Source of the DNA: Caloramator quimbayensis
GTDB lineage: Bacteria; Bacillota; Clostridia; Clostridiales; Caloramatoraceae
Length of the DNA: 64,000 nt
Direction: 5' to 3'
Assembly (NCBI RefSeq): GCF_900167605.1
Contig: NZ_FUYH01000007.1
Span: forward strand, 62,001-126,000
In this document: positions 27,283 through 34,090 of the stretch, one piece after another
How the letters are laid out: each line of letters opens with the position of its first letter
Numbering within the stretch: the stretch's first letter is position 1
The notes under the pieces: model-generated
The model's database searches: none
What the model was told of the DNA's origin: nothing
What the model saw: only the letters and a program-made list of their open reading frames with translations
Program-made: the position numbers and the translations under genes

Positions 27283-27951
27283 ATGGTGGATTTTAAAATA
27301 AAATTAGAAATAAATCAAAGTATTGAAATAATTGAGAACCAAATAACCTATAAAAGCAGTATACAGGATATTAAGGAAGATTATGTTCTTATAGGAATGC
27401 CAATATCGGGCAGCAGGTATCTTCTTATGCATCCTAAAAGCATTATAGAATATTATATGATGAATGAAAAGGAAGTTTTTAAATGCCGCTCAGTTGTTTT
27501 AGGAAGAACTAATGAAAAAAATCTTCAGCTTGCAATGCTAAGTTTTCCGGATGTTATAGAAAGAGTTCAAAGAAGAGAATATTTCAGACTGCCTATTGTT
27601 ATGGAGGCTAAATTTTTTCCGCTTCCTGAGGGAAGGTTTTATATGGATTTAAAGGATGTACCTTCTGGATATTTTAAAAAACTCGAAAATACTATAACCG
27701 TTGATATAAGCGGAGGGGGCATTAAAATAATATCTAAGCAAAATGTTAAAAAAGACAACTATGTACTCCTTTCAATTAATATACCTGAAGAAATAAACGT
27801 TTTATGCAAAGTTATAAGATGTGATTTTGATAATATGAATAAAAACTATAAGCTTGCTTTAAAATTTGAAAGGATAGATGAAAGGATAAGAGATAATATA
27901 ATTAGATTTATTTTCAGCAAGCTTCGTGAACAGAGCAGATTATTTAAGTAG
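27283..27951 (+). CDS. PilZ-domain cyclic-di-GMP effector (YcgR/MotI-like)
   Basis: 222 residues. The N-terminal YcgR-type (PilZN) beta domain covers ~1-100. A PilZ domain follows with the binding motif RVQRREYFRLP (RxxxR) at ~99-107 and DISGGGIKI further on. Such proteins bind cyclic-di-GMP and brake the motor (YcgR) or disengage the stator (MotI/DgrA). Being inside the flagellar operon supports that role. It starts 3 bases after flhG. Confidence 0.88.
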   Translation: MVDFKIKLEINQSIEIIENQITYKSSIQDIKEDYVLIGMPISGSRYLLMHPKSIIEYYMMNEKEVFKCRSVVLGRTNEKNLQLAMLSFPDVIERVQRREYFRLPIVMEAKFFPLPEGRFYMDLKDVPSGYFKKLENTITVDISGGGIKIISKQNVKKDNYVLLSINIPEEINVLCKVIRCDFDNMNKNYKLALKFERIDERIRDNIIRFIFSKLREQSRLFK

Positions 27952-27963
27952 GAGGTGACTGCT

Positions 27964-28692
27964 TTGAAATGTTACAAGCACTTTGATGAAAGAGAAGAGA
28001 TGATATTAAAATACATTCCCTATGTAAAATATATTGCATCACGGCTTGTCGTTGGCAAACCTCCAGGAATTGAATATGAAGATTTAATAAGCTTTGGAAT
28101 ATTAGGGCTTATTGATGCTATTGAAAAGTTTGACCCTTCTAAGGGATTAAAATTTGAAACCTATGCAACTTTAAGAATAAGGGGCTCAATAATAGATGAA
28201 CTTAGAAAGATAAGCTGGATACCAAAGAGTGCTTTTTCAAAACTTAATGCATTGAATAAAGTTAGAGAGGAACTGGAATTTAAATTAAACAGAGAACCCA
28301 CCGATGAGGAAATATCAAATTTTACTGGGATGACGATGATGGAAATTAAAAATATACAATCCTATGTTAACTATATTTCAATTATTTCTCTCGATGAAAT
28401 ACTTTTTAAATCTGATGAAGAGGATATTAAATTAAAAAGTTTTGTAAGAGATAGTACAAGCCCTCAGCCAGAAAAATTAGTTGAAGAAAAAGAAAAAAAT
28501 AAGGTTTTAAAAGAAGCTGTTAAGATGCTCCCTGAGAAGGATAAACTGATACTTCAGCTGTACTACTTTGAAAAGCTTACATTAAAAGAAATAGGAAAAG
28601 TTCTAAATATATCAGAATCGAGAGTGTCACAGCTTCATAGCAGAGCGATTATAAGGCTCAGGGAAAACTTAAAAAAAATAGGTTATTTATAA
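27964..28692 (+). CDS. sigD: Flagellar RNA polymerase sigma factor SigD/FliA (sigma-28)
   Basis: 242 residues from TTG 27964 with AGGAGGTG 6-8 bases upstream; a GTG at 27955 overlaps that site. Region 2: FVGKPPGIEYEDLISFGILG-like (VVGKPPGIEYEDLISFG), FDPSKGLKFETYATLRIRGS. Region 3: IDELRKISWIPKSAFSKLNA. Region 4: LTLKEIGKVLNISESRVSQL, ending in HSRAIIRLR. It directs late flagellar transcription; the promoter at 7329 is a clear target. No flgM anti-sigma gene is present in the window. Confidence 0.95.
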   Translation: MKCYKHFDEREEMILKYIPYVKYIASRLVVGKPPGIEYEDLISFGILGLIDAIEKFDPSKGLKFETYATLRIRGSIIDELRKISWIPKSAFSKLNALNKVREELEFKLNREPTDEEISNFTGMTMMEIKNIQSYVNYISIISLDEILFKSDEEDIKLKSFVRDSTSPQPEKLVEEKEKNKVLKEAVKMLPEKDKLILQLYYFEKLTLKEIGKVLNISESRVSQLHSRAIIRLRENLKKIGYL

Positions 28693-28702
28693 GGAGCTGA
28701 AA

Positions 28703-29113
28703 ATGATTTATATTCTTTTAATTATAGGATTAATTATTATATACATAGCCCTTAAAAAAGGCATTGGACAAAATTTTTTATATGAGTCAAATTTTAATAA
28801 CAAACTTTTTTCTGAGGAAATAAATAGTATTAAAAATGAGTTTAAGGAACTATCAAACAGAATTGAGGATATTGAAAACTCAATAATTATTTTAAACGAA
28901 AAATTAGAAAATAGTAAAGAAAAAATATATGAAGAAGAAAAAGTGCATGAAATTAAAAATATAAGTGAGAAAATTGAAACAGAAGAAAAGGATTTAAATT
29001 CTATTATTTATAATTTATATGATGAAGGTTTGTCTATTGATGAAATATGCTCAAGACTAAAGATAGGAAAGGGTGAGGCATTATTAAGAATTGGTTTGAG
29101 AAAACAAAAATAA
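28703..29113 (+). CDS. swrB: SwrB-like membrane-anchored flagellar protein
   Basis: 136 residues. One N-terminal membrane helix (~2-17) is followed by a long coiled coil (~38-100) and a short C-terminal helix-turn-helix-like segment with ICSRLKIGKGEALLRIGLRK, the DUF6115/SwrB mark. In Bacillus subtilis swrB also follows sigD and activates assembly of the export gate (through FliP) and rotor. Ribosome site AAGGAGCTG. The stop lies in an A-rich stretch that overlaps the next small frame. Confidence 0.8.
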   Translation: MIYILLIIGLIIIYIALKKGIGQNFLYESNFNNKLFSEEINSIKNEFKELSNRIEDIENSIIILNEKLENSKEKIYEEEKVHEIKNISEKIETEEKDLNSIIYNLYDEGLSIDEICSRLKIGKGEALLRIGLRKQK

Positions 29114-29304
29114 TTTTTATAAAATTAATAAAGGACAGCAATTTTTTATTAGGTTTAGGAATTGGAATAGTATTATCAACAATAATATTATCCTCTGTAT
29201 CCTATAACCAAATACCTAAATATAAAATTGAGGTAATGGCAAGAAAAATGGGAATGATTTATCCTGATGAAGTAAAAGCTTATTTTGAAGGAGATAAAAA
29301 ATAA
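29083..29304 (+). CDS. Small membrane protein with no ATG/GTG/TTG start (ATT start or frameshift)
   Basis: The frame between the stop at 29074-29076 and TAA at 29302-29304 contains no ATG, GTG or TTG at its front. It encodes IKNWFEKTK, a hydrophobic segment FLLGLGIGIVLSTIILSS, then MARKMGMIYPDEVKAYFEGD, like the short anchored proteins found after swrB in clostridia. ATT at 29080 or 29083 lies 1-5 bases after GGTGAGG, inside swrB. Alternatively a -1 slip at CAAAAATAA (swrB stop) would fuse it to SwrB. The protein pattern is convincing; the start is not certain. Confidence 0.55.
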   Translation: MKNWFEKTKIIFIKLIKDSNFLLGLGIGIVLSTIILSSVSYNQIPKYKIEVMARKMGMIYPDEVKAYFEGDKK

Positions 29305-29318
29305 AATGAGGTGAGATT

Positions 29319-30083
29319 ATGATTAGAGGTCTTTATATAGCTGCCTCTGGCATGATTACAAGACAGGTACAGCAGGAAAACTTAAGTAACGACATAGCAA
29401 ATATAAACACTCCAGGATATAAAAAAGATAAGACAGCCTTAAAAACCTTTGAAGAGGTTATGATTGAGAACAAAGATAGAATTGTTAATGGTAAAAGTTA
29501 TAAAAATGTTATTGGGAAAATGGATATGGGAGTCGGAATAGACGATGTTAAAACTGATTATTCACAGGGAATATTAGAAGAAACCAGCAGAAATCTTGAC
29601 TTTGCAATTAATGGAGAAGGCTTTTTTACAGTTGTTGATGATAATAATAATAAATATTATACGAGAGATGGAAGATTTAAAATTGATTCCGATGGAAATC
29701 TTAGAACTATAGAAGGATATAAAGTTTTAGGATTAAATGAAAACAACGATGAAGCAGAAATAAACGTGAAGGATTCGGATTTTAAATTATCGTCGGATGG
29801 TTCCTTTGAGTCTTCAAATGGTAAAATGAAATTTTTAATAAGCAGTTTTAACACGCAGGATTTGCAAAAAAGTTCTTCAAATTTTTATATCTCAAACTCT
29901 AAGCCTAATATCGCTAATTCTGATGTAAAACAAGGGTATTTAGAGAAATCAAATGTAGATGCTATTGAAGTTATTACTAACATGATAACTATAATGAGAA
30001 ATTATGAGTCAAGTCAAAAGGTATTGCAGCAGATGGATGAAACGCTTGGCAAAACAGTAAATGAAGTTGGAAGCGTAAGATAA
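29319..30083 (+). CDS. flgF: Flagellar rod/hook protein, FlgF/FlgG family
   Basis: 254 residues with the FlgF/FlgG layout: IRGLYIAASGMITRQVQQEN, NDIANINTPGYKKDKTAL, central LDFAINGEGFFTVVDD and YYTRDGRFKIDSDGNL, C-terminal SNVDAIEVITNMITIMRNYE. It builds the rod. Together with the next paralogue it resembles the Bacillus flhO-flhP pair. Which of the two is the proximal (FlgF) and which the distal (FlgG) rod protein is not certain. Ribosome site GAGGTGAG. Confidence 0.85.
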   Translation: MIRGLYIAASGMITRQVQQENLSNDIANINTPGYKKDKTALKTFEEVMIENKDRIVNGKSYKNVIGKMDMGVGIDDVKTDYSQGILEETSRNLDFAINGEGFFTVVDDNNNKYYTRDGRFKIDSDGNLRTIEGYKVLGLNENNDEAEINVKDSDFKLSSDGSFESSNGKMKFLISSFNTQDLQKSSSNFYISNSKPNIANSDVKQGYLEKSNVDAIEVITNMITIMRNYESSQKVLQQMDETLGKTVNEVGSVR

Positions 30084-30094
30084 GAGGTGATTTA

Positions 30095-30841
30095 ATGTTA
30101 AAGGCTTTGTGGAATGGAAGAGCAGGTCTTAGAGCAAATCAAAACAGGCTTGATATAATAACGAATAATATAAATAATGTTGATACTAATGGATACAAGA
30201 AAAATGACATATCCTTTGAAGATATAATGTATAACAAATTAGAAAGGCTTGGGGTTCCAATTACAAATCAAAATCGTGATAAGCTTTTACAAGGAAGCGG
30301 AAGCAGGGCTGAAACAATAGTTAGAGATTATAAGCAAGGCTATATTAAACAAACTGACAATCCTTACGATATTGCAATTGAGGGAAAGGGTTTTTTTAGA
30401 ATAAAAGATTCTAAGGGAAATTATTATTATACGAGGGATGGTGCCTTTACAATAGATGCAGACGGGAATTTTGTCCATTCTTCAGGAAATCTTCTTGATA
30501 TAGATAGCTATAATTCTTATAATATCAGCTATCCAATATCTATTAGCAATAACGGAGAAATGATAGATTCAAAGGGAGAATTTATAGGTAAAATAAATAT
30601 ATATGATTTTAATGACAAAGATGGAATGACTGCCCTAGGGGATAATCTTTTTCAAACCAATGAGGAGCCAAAGAATGCAGATGGAATTCTAAGGCAGGGC
30701 TTTTTAGAAAAATCAAACGTTGATATTGCAAAGGAACTTACAGATATGCTTATAACCCAAAGGGCCTTTGAGCTTAATTCAAGAACAATAAAGTCTGCCG
30801 ATGAGATGTGGCAGATAGCTAACAATTTAAGGAATAAATAG
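30095..30841 (+). CDS. flgG: Flagellar distal-rod protein, FlgG family
   Basis: 248 residues, paralogous to the upstream gene: LWNGRAGLRANQNRLDIITN, NNINNVDTNGYKKNDISF, YDIAIEGKGFFRIKD, YYTRDGAFTIDADGNF, and C-terminal SNVDIAKELTDMLITQRAFE. It is exported and polymerises into the rod below the hook. It is the last recognisable gene of the flgB operon. Ribosome site AGAGGTGAT, 11 bases after the previous stop. Confidence 0.87.
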   Translation: MLKALWNGRAGLRANQNRLDIITNNINNVDTNGYKKNDISFEDIMYNKLERLGVPITNQNRDKLLQGSGSRAETIVRDYKQGYIKQTDNPYDIAIEGKGFFRIKDSKGNYYYTRDGAFTIDADGNFVHSSGNLLDIDSYNSYNISYPISISNNGEMIDSKGEFIGKINIYDFNDKDGMTALGDNLFQTNEEPKNADGILRQGFLEKSNVDIAKELTDMLITQRAFELNSRTIKSADEMWQIANNLRNK

Positions 30842-30849
30842 GTATAAAA

Positions 30850-30899
30850 ATCTCCTTTAAAGTATATAATTTAAAAGAAAATATTGCTTTAAAGGAGAT
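30850..30899 (+). promoter_or_regulatory. 13-bp inverted repeat enclosing the ribosome site of the TPR gene
   Basis: ATCTCCTTTAAAG (30850-30862) and CTTTAAAGGAGAT (30887-30899) are perfect complements separated by 24 bases. The right arm contains the AAAGGAG ribosome site of the gene at 30904. TATAAT at 30865-30870 lies in the loop. In read-through RNA from the flagellar operon the site would be hidden; RNA started from the TATAAT would keep it free. Confidence 0.65.
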
Positions 30900-30903
30900 A
30901 AAT

Positions 30904-31350
30904 ATGATAGATAAAAATATAATAAAATATATAAACGAGAATGATGTTGAATATGCTAAAATCTTGATTGGAGAAAAATTTAAAAACAATTTGAGACTTT
31001 ATAATTATTATATGGGTCTTTGTCTTTGCTGTGAAAAAAATTTTTTATCAGCTATATTTCATTTTAATAAATCAATAGAATACGGACTTAAAAATGCTTT
31101 AGTTTTTTATAATCTTGGTGTAGCATACATTGAAACTGAAAGCTTTAAAGAGGCAGAAAAGTGTTTTATAGATTCTATTGAATTAGATACCTCCTTTACT
31201 AAAAGTTATATAAATCTTGCTTACATATATTACAAAAATAAAGATTATAAAAAGGCCTATCAAATAATAAAACTATGTTTATCTTTTAACGATGAAGATT
31301 ACATCAAAAAAATTGAAAAAAAGCTGCTGTCTTTGATATACTATTTTTAA
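30904..31350 (+). CDS. Tetratricopeptide (TPR) repeat protein
   Basis: 148 residues, no signal peptide. At least two TPR units are seen: NALVFYNLGVAYIETESFKE then AEKCFIDSIELD, and KSYINLAYIYYKNKDYKKAY. The first half (YNYYMGLCLCCEKNFLSAIF) looks like a third, weaker unit. It is probably a cytoplasmic protein-binding scaffold; the partner is unknown. It follows flgG by 62 bases and its translation may be gated by the inverted repeat just upstream. Confidence 0.75.
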   Translation: MIDKNIIKYINENDVEYAKILIGEKFKNNLRLYNYYMGLCLCCEKNFLSAIFHFNKSIEYGLKNALVFYNLGVAYIETESFKEAEKCFIDSIELDTSFTKSYINLAYIYYKNKDYKKAYQIIKLCLSFNDEDYIKKIEKKLLSLIYYF

Positions 31351-31401
31351 AGTGCTTCCTTTGTTTGGGGGCATTTGTTTTTATTAGATGGGAGGGGTAA
31401 T

Positions 31402-32310
31402 ATGATTAAGCCAGATAGATTAAAAAAAGGTGATAAAATTGGAGTAGTTGCACCTGCAAGCCCGGTGTTTGAAAAAGATAAAATAGATATGGGAGTTAAA
31501 ATGTTAAAAGAGCAGGGTTTTGATGTTGTTCTTGGTGACAGCTGCTTTAAAAAGTATGGCTTTCTTGCAGGTAATGATTATATTAGAGCAAAGGACATAA
31601 ACGATTTTTTTAAAAATGATGAAATAGATGCAATTATCTGCCTTCGAGGTGGATATGGCTCCATTAGGATTCTCGATATGATTGATTATGAAACCATTAA
31701 AAATAATCCTAAAATATTCTGCGGATACAGCGATATTACGGCATTTCATTTAGCAATATACAAATATACAAGTCTTATAACCTTTCATGGACCTATGATA
31801 TGTGATATAGCAGAGTTTGATGAATTTACAATAAAAAGTTTTATTGATTGTTTAAGCGGAAATATAAATGATAAATCTTATTCTTTAGGAATATTAAGGG
31901 GTAAAGATAAAGATGTTGAAGGCAGGATTTTTGGAGGCAATTTGAGCTTAATATGTTCTTTAATAGGCACTCCCTATGAAAATAATTATGAAAATAAAAT
32001 ACTATTTATTGAAGATATAGGAGAAGAACCGTATAAAGTTGACAGGATGCTCAATCACTTAAGATTAAGGGGAGTATTTGAAAATATTAAAGCAATAATA
32101 TTAGGACAGTTTACTGATTGCAGCCCAAAGGATGAAGAAAAAAGTTTATCTTTAAATATAGTTTTTGAAGATTTCTTTTCAAATATAAAAGTACCTGTTT
32201 ACTACGGACTTTTAGCAGGCCATGATAAAAATAAAATAACAATCCCACTGAACACTAATATTAAAATAATAGGTGATAAGTTATATTTTATTGAGGAAGG
32301 TGTAAAGTAA
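31402..32310 (+). CDS. LD-carboxypeptidase (peptidase family S66)
   Basis: 302 residues from ATG 31402 behind GGGAGGGG. The start MIKPDRLKKGDKIGVVAPAS is typical of S66. The nucleophile region is FCGYSDITAFHLAI (Ser in GYSD), with the Glu/His part in LFIEDIGEEPYKVDRMLNHL and GHDKNKITIPL. S66 enzymes cleave the D-Ala from peptidoglycan tetrapeptides (LdcA) or hydrolyse microcin C (MccF). Wall recycling is more likely. There is no signal peptide, so it is cytoplasmic. The stop overlaps the next start by one base. Confidence 0.88.
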   Translation: MIKPDRLKKGDKIGVVAPASPVFEKDKIDMGVKMLKEQGFDVVLGDSCFKKYGFLAGNDYIRAKDINDFFKNDEIDAIICLRGGYGSIRILDMIDYETIKNNPKIFCGYSDITAFHLAIYKYTSLITFHGPMICDIAEFDEFTIKSFIDCLSGNINDKSYSLGILRGKDKDVEGRIFGGNLSLICSLIGTPYENNYENKILFIEDIGEEPYKVDRMLNHLRLRGVFENIKAIILGQFTDCSPKDEEKSLSLNIVFEDFFSNIKVPVYYGLLAGHDKNKITIPLNTNIKIIGDKLYFIEEGVK

Positions 32311-33476
32311 TGGATGAATTTTTAAAAGAGTCTAATGAACTATTTTCTTTGATGCAAAATATTAGAAGAGAACTTCACATGTATCCTGAAATAGATAATA
32401 AACTATATAAAACCTCTGAGCTTGTGGAATCATATCTTAGAAATTTTAATATAAAATATAAAAAATACAGCAATAATGGAATCATAGCAGAGATAGGCTC
32501 AAAAAAGGATAATATAGTAGCTCTTCGTGCTGATATGGATGCATTAGAGGTATTCGATTTAAAGGATGTTCCATACAAATCAAAAGTAGAGGGATATATG
32601 CATGCCTGCGGGCATGATGCACATACTGCAATTCAAATAGGAGCAGCAGCGCTTTTAAAGAAAATAGAGGGTGAGCTTGATGGCAGCGTAAGGCTTATTT
32701 TTCAGCCAGCAGAGGAAACCTATGGCGGTGCAAAGGAAATGATAGAATATGGCGCTCTTGAAGGCGTAAAATCTATTATTGCACTTCATGTGGATGAAAC
32801 TATTGATACAGGAAAAATTGGCGCAAAAAGGGGAGTAGTCAGTGCAGCTTCAAACCCTTTTAAAATTATTGTAAGGGGTAAGGGAGCTCATGGGGCGTAT
32901 CCCGAGGATGGGGTAGACAGCGTTTATATTTCAGCAAAGATAATAGATAATCTTCAAGGAATAATATCAAGAGAAATAGCTGCTGTAAATAATGCTGTAA
33001 TTACTATTGGCAAGATAAATGGAGGTACTGCTTTAAATGCGATAAGTTCAGAGGTAATAATGGAGGGAATAATAAGAACCCTTGGTAAAGATATAAGAGA
33101 ATATTGTATTGATAGAGTTTCTAATATAGTTGAAAATACTGCAAAAATGTATAGAGGAGAAGCAGTATTTGATTTTATAGAAGGTTACCCATCCTTTGAA
33201 AACGATGAGTTGCTCTTTAATTTATTTAAAAGTATTATAAATGAGAAGAACTATGCAGGATTTATTGAAGCAGATAAGCCTTCAATGGGTGTAGAAGATT
33301 TTGCTTATTATGCACAAAAGGTTCCTTCACTTTATTATAAATTAGGCTGCAGAAATGAGAAATTCGGTATAATAAATCCATCCCATGGAAGTTATTTTGA
33401 TATAGATGAAAAATGCTTAATAATAGGATGTGCTGTTCAAAGCGCTTTTGCATATAAGCTGTTGAAGAGGGAATAG
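32310..33476 (+). CDS. M20-family amidohydrolase (N-acyl-amino acid/peptide)
   Basis: 388 residues with the M20D layout: RRELHMYPEI, ALRADMDALEV, metal motif HACGHDAHT, IFQPAEETYGGAKEMIEYGA (metal Glu pair), and the dimerisation domain with GKGAHGAYPEDGVDS. The C-terminal conserved His is in NPSHGSYFDID. Relatives include hippurate hydrolase, IAA-amino acid hydrolase and N-acetyl-diaminopimelate deacetylase; the substrate cannot be told. Coupled to the LD-carboxypeptidase, so murein peptide turnover is a fair inference. Confidence 0.88.
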   Translation: MDEFLKESNELFSLMQNIRRELHMYPEIDNKLYKTSELVESYLRNFNIKYKKYSNNGIIAEIGSKKDNIVALRADMDALEVFDLKDVPYKSKVEGYMHACGHDAHTAIQIGAAALLKKIEGELDGSVRLIFQPAEETYGGAKEMIEYGALEGVKSIIALHVDETIDTGKIGAKRGVVSAASNPFKIIVRGKGAHGAYPEDGVDSVYISAKIIDNLQGIISREIAAVNNAVITIGKINGGTALNAISSEVIMEGIIRTLGKDIREYCIDRVSNIVENTAKMYRGEAVFDFIEGYPSFENDELLFNLFKSIINEKNYAGFIEADKPSMGVEDFAYYAQKVPSLYYKLGCRNEKFGIINPSHGSYFDIDEKCLIIGCAVQSAFAYKLLKRE

Positions 33477-33527
33477 CAGTGTATACATTAATGCAGGAAT
33501 AATCTGTTATTAATACTATTGGAATTG

Positions 33528-33557
33528 TTGACATAAGTATGATTTTTTTAGTAATAT
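33528..33557 (+). promoter_or_regulatory. Sigma-A promoter of an orphan small RNA
   Basis: Perfect -35 TTGACA (33528-33533), 18-base spacer, TAATAT (33552-33557). It lies 52 bases after the M20 gene stop with no protein gene downstream on this strand before a terminator. Confidence 0.55.
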
Positions 33558-33560
33558 TAA

Positions 33561-33621
33561 TTTAAACTCATACGGGTTTAAACCTTATGCCGCTTCTACG
33601 AGAGTAGAGGCTAATTTTTTT
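33561..33621 (+). ncRNA. Candidate small RNA: two hairpins and intrinsic terminator
   Basis: The predicted transcript begins around 33562. The first stem pairs TTTAAACTC (33561-33569) with GGGTTTAAA (33574-33582) around a 4-base ATAC loop. Seven single-stranded bases follow. The second stem pairs GCTTCTAC with GTAGAGGC around a GAGA tetraloop (about 33592-33611), followed by TAA and T8. Length is about 55-60 bases with no reading frame. No known RNA family fits; it may also simply be a double terminator for the M20 operon. Confidence 0.5.
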
Positions 33622-33643
33622 TGCTTTTTAAGCTTTAGAAAAT

Positions 33644-33672
33644 AAAAAAGTGCAAGTTTAATCTTGCACTTT
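33644..33672 (-). terminator. Terminator of the first tRNA cluster
   Basis: On the minus strand AAAGTGCAAG pairs with CTTGCACTTT (33672-33663 with 33656-33647, loop ATTAAA), followed by T5. It starts right at the CCA end of the Tyr tRNA. Confidence 0.88.
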
Positions 33673-33756
33673 GGTGGAGGGAGATGGATTCGAACCATCG
33701 AAGTCACTGACAACAGATTTACAGTCTGCCCCCTTTGGCCGCTCGGGAATCCCTCC
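33672..33756 (-). tRNA. tRNA-Tyr (anticodon GTA)
   Basis: 85 bases with encoded CCA. Acceptor arm GGAGGGA/TCCCTCC, discriminator A, anticodon loop CTGTAAA, and a long variable arm as expected for a class II tRNA. T-arm GGTTCGAATCC. It is the last gene of a three-tRNA unit. Confidence 0.96.
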
Positions 33757-33761
33757 GAATA

Positions 33762-33837
33762 TGGAGCCGGCTATCGGAATCGAACCAATAACCTACTGAT
33801 TACAAGTCAGTTGCTCTACCGATTGAGCTAAGCCGGC
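33762..33837 (-). tRNA. tRNA-Thr (anticodon TGT)
   Basis: 76 bases with encoded CCA. Acceptor GCCGGCT/AGCCGGC, D-arm TAGCTCAATCGGTAGAGC, anticodon loop CTTGTAA, T-arm TGGTTCGATTCCG. The middle gene of the cluster. Confidence 0.96.
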
Positions 33838-33850
33838 ATATTTTAATCAA

Positions 33851-33927
33851 TGGTGGGCCTTCAGGGATTCGAACCCCGGACCGACCGGTTATGAGCCGGT
33901 TGCTCTAGCCAACTGAGCTAAAGGCCC
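33851..33927 (-). tRNA. tRNA-Met (anticodon CAT; possibly Ile2)
   Basis: 77 bases with encoded CCA. Acceptor GGGCCTT/AAGGCCC, anticodon loop CTCATAA. The anticodon CAT can belong to elongator Met or to lysidine-modified Ile2, and the loop and acceptor do not settle it by eye. It is not the initiator (no CCC mismatch at position 1). A second, identical copy lies at 35286-35362. Confidence 0.9.
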
Positions 33928-33942
33928 TTACGAACATTTATT

Positions 33943-33971
33943 ATTATAAATTAGAATTCTATAATAGTCAA
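33943..33971 (-). promoter_or_regulatory. Sigma-A promoter of the Met-Thr-Tyr tRNA unit
   Basis: On the minus strand: TTGACT (33971-33966), exactly 17 bases, TATAAT (33948-33943). The first tRNA begins 16 bases downstream. Confidence 0.85.
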
Positions 33972-33989
33972 TAGTTATTTTTAAAAAAT

Positions 33990-34018
33990 TAATATCAAAA
34001 CAAACATTATCATAAATG
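33990..34018 (+). promoter_or_regulatory. Possible sigma-E type sporulation promoter of cotS
   Basis: TAATATC (33990-33996), 14 bases, CATAAATG (34011-34018), compared with the sigma-E pattern GHATATT-N14-CATACAHT. The match is partial. It is plausible only because the gene downstream is a spore coat family member. Confidence 0.3.
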
Positions 34019-34090
34019 ATAAACAATATAGTAATATATCTTAAAAAATCAAAATATAAATTATTATAACCAATTATAATGAGGTATATA

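Noticed and set aside
27964-28692. Sporulation sigma factor (SigF/G/E-like) instead of SigD
   Set aside because: The flagellar position, the VGKPPGIEYEDLISFG region and the SigD-type promoter in the window favour the flagellar sigma-28.
33561-33621. Guanidine-II (mini-ykkC) riboswitch, because both hairpins contain ACG-type bases
   Set aside because: The best stems place ATAC and GAGA in the loops, not ACGR, and no gene follows on this strand.
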